Positions 1 to 6,157 of a DNA stretch of 25,402 nucleotides are shown here, in pieces. This stretch comes from a bacterium (lineage in GTDB: Bacteria; Zixibacteria; MSB-5A5; GN15; FEB-12). The stretch spans positions 1-25,402 of the forward strand of contig DAOWIM010000295.1 in the NCBI GenBank assembly GCA_030640905.1, in the 5' to 3' direction. The position numbers were made by a program, and so were the translations under genes. Position 1 is the first letter of the stretch; every line of letters starts with the position of its first letter. The notes under the pieces were generated by a model. The model made no database searches, was not told where the DNA came from, and was given only the letters and a program-made list of their open reading frames with translations.

Positions 1-106
1 CGAACTGACGACGACTTTGATCTCTTGACATTCGGACACCTCCTGAAACCAATATATCATGGCTTCTTCATGTGTCCACTAAACAGGGGGAACTTCATGG
101 TTCATA

Positions 107-400
107 TTGTCAGCGAAGCACGGATTGCTTTGCCCAAACGATGTAATCGCACCATATGAAAAGACGCTTAACAGAATGAGAAAAAAAGAACGCCAGATCT
201 GGTCTAAGCAAGTCCTCGGCAGTCTAACAAGTTTAGTCAAACAAGCTGACATCATCGTGATTCTGGCAGGCAAGCGGTACAGGGAATTCCTGCACGAAGA
301 GCTTTCGGAGATGTGTCGTCATGTCGAGGTCCCGATGGAAGGACTTGGGTTTGGTAAGCAGCTTCAATGGCTTAACCAGGGATTAGACAGTAATGGATAG
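107..400 (+). CDS. DUF6884-like (YaaA-type) protein, probably 5'-truncated
   Basis: The function is unknown. I recognise the family from memory by the core LSAKHGLL, followed by a PYEKTL segment, an ILAGKRYREFL block and the ending VPMEGLGFGKQLQWL, all typical of the DUF6884 domain. Family members are usually about 130-160 residues and have roughly 40-50 residues before the ILSAKHGLL motif; here only about 97 residues remain. The reading frame upstream of the TTG at 107 still reads TGGTSWFI, which fits the family, but an in-frame TAA lies at 80-82, and neither other frame upstream shows a recognisable N-terminus. No Shine-Dalgarno sequence sits at the right distance from the TTG. It is therefore probably a decayed 5' end. 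The stop at 398-400 overlaps the ATG of the next gene by 8 bases, so the two were once translated together. Family identity is fairly sure; whether it is still expressed is not. Confidence 0.55.
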   Translation: MSAKHGLLCPNDVIAPYEKTLNRMRKKERQIWSKQVLGSLTSLVKQADIIVILAGKRYREFLHEELSEMCRHVEVPMEGLGFGKQLQWLNQGLDSNG

Positions 401-1091
401 AACAAACGATGCCAGGCAGTTCTATGAAATACTTTCTTCCTTGGACAAGCGACTCGCTGGCCCCCGCACGCTGAACGATTGCACCGGTCGAATGAGTTGG
501 CCCAAGCAAGGCGTTTATTTCTTTCTTGAAACAGGAGAACAACGGTGCCAATCAGGAGCGGGACTTCGAGTAGTGCGTGTTGGGACACACGCCGTTTCAA
601 GAGGTTCCAAGACGACTCTTTGGAAGCGTCTGGTAAATCATCGCGGAACTCTATCAACAGGTGGAGGTAACCACAGAGGGTCAGTATTCAGGCTTCTTGT
701 TGGCCTTGCAATACTGAAGCGTGATGGGCTTAGTTGCCCGACATGGGGACAACGTGGTTCCTTCTCGGGGGAGATTCGTGAGAAGGAGCATCCTATCGAA
801 TGCCTCGTTAGCAAGCATATCAGAAGCATGCCATTTCTATGGATTCAAGCAGAGGACGCTCCCTCGCCGAGCAGCATAAGGGCTTATATCGAACGGAATT
901 CAATCACATTGTTGAGCAATCACAAGAAAGCTGTCGAGCTACAAATTGACCCACCCTCTTCGAATTGGCTCGGCAACTTCTGCTGCAAAGAGAAGATTCG
1001 TTCATCAGGGCTCTGGAACTCTAATCATGTAGACGAGGACTATGATACCGACTTTCTTGGTGTCATGAGCGAATTGGTTGAGCAAATGTGA
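393..1091 (+). CDS. GIY-YIG-like nuclease-superfamily protein
   Basis: This 232-residue protein resembles a divergent GIY-YIG domain. GVY lies at residues 40-42 and stands for the GIY element. RVG lies at 62-64 inside a strand ending GTHA and stands for YIG. A helix carrying R79 and H83-R84 follows, then a GGNHRG block at 91-96 and an acidic residue at E137 in a helix. The C-terminal part contains LLSN near 173-176 and SGLWNSNHVDEDYD at 205-218, which recur in relatives as I remember them. It starts 8 bases inside the preceding DUF6884-like gene, so the two form a coupled pair. The ATG is the first in frame and the length looks complete. The fold is inferred from motif order. The substrate, and whether it cuts DNA, cannot be read from the sequence; a role in defence or mobile DNA is only a guess. 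Confidence 0.6.
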   Translation: MDRTNDARQFYEILSSLDKRLAGPRTLNDCTGRMSWPKQGVYFFLETGEQRCQSGAGLRVVRVGTHAVSRGSKTTLWKRLVNHRGTLSTGGGNHRGSVFRLLVGLAILKRDGLSCPTWGQRGSFSGEIREKEHPIECLVSKHIRSMPFLWIQAEDAPSPSSIRAYIERNSITLLSNHKKAVELQIDPPSSNWLGNFCCKEKIRSSGLWNSNHVDEDYDTDFLGVMSELVEQM

Positions 1092-1099
1092 GGGTTACA

Positions 1100-1318
1100 G
1101 ATAAACACCGGGTCGGTCAAGACAGGTATCAGGGATAAGGTCTCCTTGCCCACCTGGTCGAAGTTGGCCTGTTCCCGCACCAGCAAAGCGTCGATAACAT
1201 GGTCGTTGCCCTTTGAGTACACTACCCGGCCGTCATGTAACGTATAGGTGTGGGTGGTGAACTGGTCCTTGATCACCAGGTCGCCGCGCTGTTCAGAATT
1301 CGGTTGACACTTTCGTTC
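1100..1318 (-). pseudogene. Probable remnant of a phage terminase large subunit (nuclease C-terminal part)
   Basis: Read on the minus strand from a stop at 1319-1321, the frame gives GDLVIKDQFTTHTYTLHDGR, then VVYSKGNDHVIDALLVREQ and a tail containing SLIPVLTDPVF. The pattern of a DG turn, a VYSKGNDH block and IDAL is typical of the end of the terminase RNase H-like nuclease domain, where the aspartate and histidine before IDAL are conserved. Only about 70 residues are present. There is no start codon with a ribosome binding site, and the resemblance fades just before the end of the convergent GIY-YIG-like gene. I read it as a fragment left by a lost prophage or other mobile element. The family call rests on motif memory only. 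Confidence 0.4.
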
Positions 1319-1346
1319 TTATCAATAATCTTGTCATTTATAGAAT
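1319..1346 (+). promoter_or_regulatory. Weak sigma-70 promoter candidate upstream of the HNH gene
   Basis: TTATCA (1319-1324, 4 of 6 matches to TTGACA) and TAGAAT (1341-1346, 5 of 6 matches to TATAAT) are 16 bases apart. A perfect TTGACA also lies at 1304-1309 but has no good partner. The leader to the HNH start would be about 170 bases. The rest of the 1320-1518 gap shows a short inverted repeat CCAATTGAATTGG at 1484-1496 and nothing else I can name. Confidence 0.25.
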
Positions 1347-1518
1347 GCAAAGGGCAGATGGCCTTTTGAGTAGATTTAGATGCGCCGTGCGGGGATGTGA
1401 ACTCCGTCGGTGTGTGGTCATGCGAATTACTTCCGGTGCGGGGACGATAGTATCGGCCCGATTATGGCCGAGGTCGCCCGTCACCAATTGAATTGGGCCG
1501 CAGGCCTAGAGGTTGAGG

Positions 1519-2058
1519 ATGTATCAGTCGGTAATCAATAAGCGAGTCTTGCTCCTGAATCAGAATTACGAACCGCTGACCCTCTGTGCGGCGCGGCGGG
1601 CAATTGTGCTTCTCTTTCAGGGGAAAGCCGAGATGATTGCTACGGCTAACGGCCTGAAGATACGAACAGTTGACCGTAGTTTCGATCTACCATCGGTGGT
1701 ACGATTGCAGCAGTATCGACGGGTGCCGTTTAAGAAGATCATGCTCACCCGCAAGAATGTAATTATCCGCGATCGTAACCGTTGCCAGTATTGTGGCTCC
1801 ACGAAAGGCCCTATGACGGTTGACCATGTGGTGCCCAAGACGATGGGTGGCAGCGAACGATGGGACAATCTGGTGTGTGCTTGTGCCCGGTGCAATAATA
1901 GCAAGGGTGATCGCACCGCCGAGCAGGCGGGGATGAAATTGCTGAAGAAACCAACACCACCTTCATATATAATGTTCCTGCAACGCGACTCCGAAGTCGC
2001 CCCGCAATGGCATCCGTATCTGTTTATGGATTCCCGTTTCGGCGGCGCTACCACCTAA
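1519..2058 (+). CDS. HNH endonuclease family protein
   Basis: The 179-residue protein begins with the block VLLLNQNYEPL followed by an RRAIVLLFQGKAE segment, which is the hallmark N-terminus of a widespread chromosomal HNH family. The HNH/zinc core follows: a CQYC knuckle, then TVDHVVPKTMGG with the DH metal/catalytic pair, a WDNLV asparagine, and a CARCNNSKGDRT second knuckle. It probably binds zinc through the two CxxC pairs and has a beta-beta-alpha metal nuclease site. The biological role of this family is not established. I chose the ATG at 1519 because AGAGG at 1508-1512 is 6 bases upstream; a TTG at 1513 would add two residues. It is transcribed toward the repeat nest, and no terminator was seen after the stop. 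Confidence 0.88.
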   Translation: MYQSVINKRVLLLNQNYEPLTLCAARRAIVLLFQGKAEMIATANGLKIRTVDRSFDLPSVVRLQQYRRVPFKKIMLTRKNVIIRDRNRCQYCGSTKGPMTVDHVVPKTMGGSERWDNLVCACARCNNSKGDRTAEQAGMKLLKKPTPPSYIMFLQRDSEVAPQWHPYLFMDSRFGGATT

Positions 2059-2061
2059 CAA

Positions 2062-2106
2062 GCACACTTGGCTCAGGCACACCTGGCTCAGGCACACTTG
2101 GCTCAG
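2062..2106 (+). repeat. Three tandem 15-bp repeats
   Basis: The unit GCACACTTGGCTCAG occurs at 2062-2076, 2077-2091 (one base changed, T to C) and 2092-2106. The next 15 bases (2107-2121) begin GCAGGCAAGCCTGAT, which keeps the period but changes the sequence into a palindromic word. The array begins four bases after the HNH stop codon. Confidence 0.9.
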
Positions 2107-2107
2107 G

Positions 2108-2139
2108 CAGGCAAGCCTGATTTAAGCAGGCACGCCTGG
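2108..2139. repeat. CAGGC-NN-GCCTG palindromic words, left side of the MITE
   Basis: CAGGCAAGCCTG (2108-2119) and CAGGCACGCCTG (2127-2138) are 5-bp-arm palindromes with a 2-base centre. Matching words CAGGCGTGCCTG occur right of the inserted element at 2370-2381 and 2385-2396, exactly 15 bases apart, the same period as the tandem array. This suggests that one degenerate 15-bp array once spanned the insertion site. Confidence 0.7.
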
Positions 2140-2183
2140 TTTAAGCAAATTCAAAGCAGTTGAGTGTGAGACGAACAGTCTAA

Positions 2184-2348
2184 CAGGCTGTTGAAAAACT
2201 CCTTATGGTGGTGCTATGATGGCGGACACAAGGCCCGCCGCTACACGATGAGGGGCTGTCGTCCCACGTAGAGGGCGGCTTTATGTCAGCCCGTCCTCAA
2301 CCGCACGTTACAGTAAACTTATAGCAAGAACGCTTTTTCAACAACCTG
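2184..2348. mobile_element. 165-bp MITE-like non-autonomous element
   Basis: The left end CAGGCTGTTGAAAAA (2184-2198) and the right end TTTTTCAACAACCTG (2334-2348) are terminal inverted repeats matching at 14 of 15 bases. CTAA directly abuts both ends (2180-2183 and 2349-2352) as a 4-bp target-site duplication. There is no room for a transposase. About 70 bases of its right half recur inverted at 5975-6044. The end sequence and CTAA duplication recall IS families that target CTAA/CTAG-like sites, but I cannot assign the parent element. Confidence 0.8.
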
Positions 2349-2369
2349 CTAAACCAAACGGATCCAAAT

Positions 2370-2396
2370 CAGGCGTGCCTGAACCAGGCGTGCCTG
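2370..2396. repeat. CAGGCGTGCCTG twice, right side of the MITE
   Basis: Two identical 12-base near-palindromes with a 15-base period lie just upstream of trpS. They match the words left of the MITE apart from the two central bases. They could form small hairpins in the trpS leader. A separate perfect palindrome, GCCCGATCGGGC, lies at 2427-2438. Confidence 0.7.
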
Positions 2397-2476
2397 TCGA
2401 AAGGAGAAAGTTTTATTTGATTTTGCGCCCGATCGGGCCTACCATCGAAGCCGGTATGGTACCATTAAGGCATGCT

Positions 2477-3502
2477 ATGAGTGAGCAAACTATAACAGAT
2501 AACGGATCTTCCGCAAAAAAGAAGGAAACGATCCTTTCAGGGATGCAGCCGACCGGTTCTCTTCATGTCGGCAATCTTGAGGGCGCTCTGCGTAACTGGG
2601 TGCGGCTACAGGATGAATACTGGATGTACTGTTGTATCGTTGACTGGCATGCCCTTACCGCCGAGTATGAAGACACTAAACAGCTCAAGGCTAATGTGTT
2701 TGAGGTGGCGATTGATTTCATGGCAGCTGGTCTTGATCCGGAAAAATGCGCGATCTTTATCCAATCTGAAGTGGCCGAACATGCCGAACTGCATCTGATC
2801 TTTTCGATGCTGATCACCGTCCCGACTCTGACCCGTCTGCCCACCTATCAGGCAAAGAAAGACACTCTCGACTCATACGGTTTCCTCGGCTACCCGGTGT
2901 TGCAGGCAGCCGATATTTGTCTGTACAACGCTCACAAGGTGCCGGTGGGTAAGGATCAGGCCAAGCATATATGGCTGGCGGCCGATCTGGCCAAGCGGTT
3001 CAATTTTCTCTATAAGAAGACGTTTAATGAACCGGAAGCGTTATTCACCGAGGTGCCGTTGATACTTGGTGCGGATAATCGGAAGATGTCCAAGTCGTAC
3101 GACAACCACATCCCACTTGAGTACACCGACAAGCAGACTGAAAAACGCATCAAGAGTTTCTATACCGACCCCAGTAAGCTTCGCAAGGGCGATCCCGGTC
3201 ATCCTGAAGAGTGTCCGGTTTTTCTGTTGCATCAGATATACACACCGGGTGCGGTGGAGGATATCGTGCCGCCGTGCAAGAGCGGTCAGCTTGGGTGTGT
3301 TGATTGCAAGATGCGGCTGGTTACCAATCTCAACGAAGCTCTGGCTCCGGTTCGGGAGAAGAGGGCAGAACTGGTCAGGCAGCCCGATTATGTCTGGGAT
3401 GTGCTGGCCACCGGCGCCGAACGGGCCCGGCAACGGGCGACCGGTGTGATGGACCGAGTTCGTCGCGCTATGAAGACCGACTATAGAAAGGCTAAGAAAT
3501 AA
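2477..3502 (+). CDS. trpS: Tryptophanyl-tRNA synthetase, with Fe-S-type cysteine motif
   Basis: This cytoplasmic class I enzyme charges tRNA(Trp) with tryptophan using ATP. The protein has 341 residues, a normal bacterial length. The N-terminal signature ILSGMQPTGSLHVGN includes the HIGH-like motif HVGN at residues 30-33, and the KMSKS loop is exact at 203-207 (NRKMSKSYDN). After it lie cysteines at 246, 267, 274 and 277, spaced C-x20-C-x6-C-x2-C, which resembles the [4Fe-4S] cluster motif described for Thermotoga maritima TrpRS. I chose the ATG at 2477 because AAGG at 2467-2470 is 6 bases upstream; the frame stays open to a GTG at 2375, but the extra residues do not look like TrpRS. The stop overlaps the scpA start (TAATG). 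It is first in the trpS-scpA-scpB-rluB operon. Confidence 0.96.
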   Translation: MSEQTITDNGSSAKKKETILSGMQPTGSLHVGNLEGALRNWVRLQDEYWMYCCIVDWHALTAEYEDTKQLKANVFEVAIDFMAAGLDPEKCAIFIQSEVAEHAELHLIFSMLITVPTLTRLPTYQAKKDTLDSYGFLGYPVLQAADICLYNAHKVPVGKDQAKHIWLAADLAKRFNFLYKKTFNEPEALFTEVPLILGADNRKMSKSYDNHIPLEYTDKQTEKRIKSFYTDPSKLRKGDPGHPEECPVFLLHQIYTPGAVEDIVPPCKSGQLGCVDCKMRLVTNLNEALAPVREKRAELVRQPDYVWDVLATGAERARQRATGVMDRVRRAMKTDYRKAKK

Positions 3503-4290
3503 TGAACGACAGCAACAAGATTGACTCCAACGATTACCGCGTTGACCTGTCGGTTTTTCACGGACCGTTGGACCTTCTTCTGTATTTGATCCGGAAGGAT
3601 GAGATCGACATCAACGATATTCCGATTGCCCGAATTACGCGGCAGTATCTGGAATACCTTGAGATGATGCAGACCTTCAACCTGGAGGTCGCCGGTGAGT
3701 TTATCCTGATGGCGGCCACTCTGATCCGTATCAAAACGCGACTGTTGCTCCCTCGCGATGAGAATGATCCTGATGAAATGGACCCCCGCGAAGAATTGAT
3801 TATGGCTCTGGTGGAGTACCGGAAGTACAAAGAAGCCGGAGATATTCTCAAGGAAAAGGCGTTGATGGAGGAGCGCAACTACGTGCCACCACCGCCGATC
3901 AAACAGTCCGATATTGCCACCGAGTGGGTGCCGTCGACATCGTTCTTCGATCTTCTCTCAGCTTTCCGTGATGTTGTCCAGGCGCGAAAGGATGAGACGA
4001 AACACGAAGTTGATCTTGAAGAAGTATCGGTCGAAGACAGAGTTGCTTTTATTTTGCAGCATCTGAAGCATCGGGAGTCCGCAACTTTCCCGGAGCTTTT
4101 TGCCGATTTGCCGCGACGAATGATTGCGGTGGTAACATTTATCGCTCTATTGGAATTGGCCCGCTCACGGCGGGTGTCGATATCGCAGTCGGTGCCGTTT
4201 GCTGAATTGAGAATCTATCGCGGGGCGCACTACGAGGATTCCCCGACAACCTTTGAACGCGAGACCAACTTGCAACAGGTGGTAAAATAA
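3502..4290 (+). CDS. scpA: Segregation and condensation protein A
   Basis: ScpA is the kleisin subunit that bridges SMC heads together with ScpB in the bacterial condensin, which compacts and helps segregate the chromosome. The 262-residue protein begins with the typical kleisin N-terminus VFHGPLDLLLYLIRKDEIDI, followed by IPIARITRQYLEYLE and a helical block ending in IRIKTRLLLP. The C-terminal winged-helix part contains VTFIALLELAR and a VSISQSVPFAELRIYR ending as in other ScpA proteins. Length is normal. The ATG overlaps the trpS stop by one base and the TAA is directly followed by the scpB ATG, so the three genes are translationally coupled. Confidence 0.96.
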   Translation: MNDSNKIDSNDYRVDLSVFHGPLDLLLYLIRKDEIDINDIPIARITRQYLEYLEMMQTFNLEVAGEFILMAATLIRIKTRLLLPRDENDPDEMDPREELIMALVEYRKYKEAGDILKEKALMEERNYVPPPPIKQSDIATEWVPSTSFFDLLSAFRDVVQARKDETKHEVDLEEVSVEDRVAFILQHLKHRESATFPELFADLPRRMIAVVTFIALLELARSRRVSISQSVPFAELRIYRGAHYEDSPTTFERETNLQQVVK

Positions 4291-5124
4291 ATGGCTGACA
4301 ACGGAAACAATCATTCAATAGTAGAAGCGTTGATCATGGCTTCGCCGGACCCGATCCCTGCAAGGAAGATAACGGAAGTTGTCGATGAGACCACGCCAAC
4401 CGGAATTGGGAAAATTGTGGCCGACTTAAACGATCGCTATCTGAGCGTCGGTGCAGCCTATCGGATTCGGGAAGTCTCCGGCGGTTTCCAGTTCTACATT
4501 ACGCCGGAATACTCCGGGTATGTCGAGGAGTTGTTCACCCGTCGACGCAAAATGCGGTTAACACGAGCGGCACTTGAGACACTGGCTATTGTTGCCTACC
4601 GGCAACCGGTGACCAAGACGGAGATCGAGCATATTCGGGGAGTGAGTTCCGATGGTGTCCTGCACAACCTTCTTGAGAAAGATATGGTAACGGTCAAAGG
4701 CCGTGCCACTACTGTCGGCAAGCCTCTCCAGTATGGTACCACCGGTGAATTCCTGAAATTCTTCGGTCTTAATCGGCTGGAGGACCTGCCCAAGATGACG
4801 GAGATCGAGGAGTTAGTCGCGGTGTCGGAGCCGAAAAACCAGACCGAACTGACTCTGAAAAGCATCGGTTCGGAAACTATCGAGGAAGTGAAACTGAATA
4901 TCGCCGACGGTACTTTTGATCCCGCAAGTCGGTTGGTTGACTCAGTGGAAACTGAGACTGCCGAGCGCATAGACGACGCTACAGACGATGAAGGTGAAGA
5001 AACAGAAGAGTGGGCTGATGATTCTGAAATTGAGCCTGACGAATCGTTCCAGTCCGGAGGGAACGGCAACGGAGAGTCATCCGATGTTGTTGTGGATATG
5101 GATACGGGAGGTCAGGTTACTTAA
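4291..5124 (+). CDS. scpB: Segregation and condensation protein B, with acidic C-terminal extension
   Basis: ScpB pairs with ScpA and SMC in condensin. Residues up to about 175 form the two winged-helix domains, with the hallmark stretch LTRAALETLAIVAYRQPVTK followed by EIEHIRGVSSDGVLHNLLE and a GRATTVGKPLQYGTT block that leads to FLKFFGLNRLEDLP. The 277-residue length exceeds the usual 180-210 because of an acidic, low-complexity tail from about residue 195, rich in E, D, T and S. This tail is probably disordered and lineage-specific; its role is unknown. The ATG follows the scpA stop without any gap. Confidence 0.95.
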   Translation: MADNGNNHSIVEALIMASPDPIPARKITEVVDETTPTGIGKIVADLNDRYLSVGAAYRIREVSGGFQFYITPEYSGYVEELFTRRRKMRLTRAALETLAIVAYRQPVTKTEIEHIRGVSSDGVLHNLLEKDMVTVKGRATTVGKPLQYGTTGEFLKFFGLNRLEDLPKMTEIEELVAVSEPKNQTELTLKSIGSETIEEVKLNIADGTFDPASRLVDSVETETAERIDDATDDEGEETEEWADDSEIEPDESFQSGGNGNGESSDVVVDMDTGGQVT

Positions 5125-5169
5125 CGAAGCAATTTGTCGCGACAGCAAAGGTTTTGCAGCGTATAGTAA

Positions 5170-5904
5170 ATGGCCAGAATCAGGATCAATAAGTATCTGT
5201 CACTGAGTGGCGTGACCTCGCGACGTGGCGCTGATGCGCTGATTGCCGAGGGTCGGGTTACTGTCAATGATATCACCGTGGAGAAGGTGGGCATAATCAT
5301 TGACGAGGAAAGCGACGTTGTTAAGGTTGATGGCACCGAGGCAAGTCCGGTCGACACCAAAATCTATGTAGTGTTGAACAAAACTCGTGGCGTCATGACC
5401 ACCCTCCACGATCCGTTTCACCGTCGCACCATCAAACACCTCCTCAAAGATTTGGACGAGCGAGTCTATCCGGTGGGCCGGCTCGATTTTGATACCGCCG
5501 GTGTGTTGGTCCTGACCAACGATGGCGATCTGGCATATCGACTGGCACATCCCAGCTATCAGGTTCCCAAAATCTATGAAGCCAGAGTGCTGGGTCGGAT
5601 GGGAGAGGATGAGAAGTTGAAGATAGAGAAAGGGATCAAACTTGATGACGGAGCGATTGGGAAAGCCCAGGTCAGTATCCTTGGGCATGATCGCAAGGAA
5701 TCGCGGATTCGCCTGATTCTGACCGAGGGGCGCAAGCGGGAGGTCAAACAGCTCTGCAAGAAAGTCGGGCACCCGGTCAGGTCTTTGACGCGCGTTGAGT
5801 TTGGCGGTATCACCACGCGTGGAATCAAACCGGGTCAGTGGCGTCATTTGACGCTCGGTGAAATAGCATCTCTGAAGAATCTGGTTGATCTCAACAACAA
5901 GTAG
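5170..5904 (+). CDS. rluB: rRNA pseudouridine synthase, RsuA/RluB family
   Basis: The enzyme isomerises a uridine in rRNA; RluB modifies 23S rRNA and RsuA 16S rRNA, and the family often follows scpB. The 244-residue protein has an N-terminal S4 RNA-binding domain (IRINKYLSLSGVTSRR, residues 4-19) and the catalytic motif VGRLDFDTAGVLVLTNDG, with catalytic Asp at residue 106. The C-terminal half has a GRKREVKQLCKKVGHPV motif typical of the family. The start is supported by family alignment; the ribosome binding site is weak, as AAAGG (5146-5150) is about 19 bases away. RluB is favoured over RsuA by operon context only. Confidence 0.92.
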   Translation: MARIRINKYLSLSGVTSRRGADALIAEGRVTVNDITVEKVGIIIDEESDVVKVDGTEASPVDTKIYVVLNKTRGVMTTLHDPFHRRTIKHLLKDLDERVYPVGRLDFDTAGVLVLTNDGDLAYRLAHPSYQVPKIYEARVLGRMGEDEKLKIEKGIKLDDGAIGKAQVSILGHDRKESRIRLILTEGRKREVKQLCKKVGHPVRSLTRVEFGGITTRGIKPGQWRHLTLGEIASLKNLVDLNNK

Positions 5905-5974
5905 ATAAAGAGTCCATATCCTCCGAGTTGCGGGTCGGGGGACACTCGGTTATCTTTGAACAATTTTAGTCTGG

Positions 5975-6044
5975 TAGGTTGTTGAAAAAGCGTTTTTGTT
6001 ATAAGTTTACAGTAACGTGCGGTTGAGGACGGGCGACGTAAAGC
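5975..6044. repeat. Truncated inverted copy of the MITE end
   Basis: The sequence from TAGGTTGTTGAAAAAGCG onward matches the reverse complement of 2275-2348 with few differences over about 70 bases, including a shared run ACGTGCGGTTGAGGACGGGC. Homology stops after AAAGCC, and no second terminal repeat is found, so this is a single-ended remnant. It lies in inverted orientation to the copy at 2184-2348, with the trpS-rluB operon between. Confidence 0.8.
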
Positions 6045-6057
6045 CAAGTCAAGTAGG

Positions 6058-6129
6058 TCAGGAGCCCTGTGCTCCTGACATTAAAAAACTGGAAACGTCC
6101 TCGCGGGAGCACAGTCCGCCGCGGCGGAC
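6058..6129. repeat. Hairpin plus perfect 16-bp palindrome
   Basis: TCAGGAGC-CCTGT-GCTCCTGA (6058-6078) forms an 8-bp stem with a 5-base loop. GTCCGCCGCGGCGGAC (6114-6129) is a perfect 16-bp palindrome. The hairpin has no T-run, so a terminator role is unlikely. The two modules look like one dispersed repeat cassette placed next to the MITE remnant and 28 bases before the next start codon. Confidence 0.6.
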
Positions 6130-6157
6130 CGCGCTACTTTTCTGGTCTGGTGTTCTT

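Noticed and set aside
2062..2106. Tandem 15-bp repeats as a CRISPR array
   Set aside because: The units abut directly without spacers and are far too short; no cas gene is near.
2457..2472. Second sigma-54-like site TGGTACCATTAAGGCA
   Set aside because: It lies only a few bases before the trpS start and overlaps its ribosome binding site, so it cannot serve as a promoter for it; the GG-N10-GC match is likely chance.
2352..2476. T-box or attenuator ahead of trpS
   Set aside because: No T-box consensus, no Trp-rich leader peptide and no terminator hairpin with a T-run were found; only short palindromes are present.
5200..5847. Long minus-strand frame opposite rluB (215 codons)
   Set aside because: It is a shadow of a clear RluB gene with no recognisable protein motifs.
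5923..5949. Terminator after rluB (CCGAGT...ACTCGG)
   Set aside because: The stem is only 6 bp with a 15-base loop and lacks a T-run.
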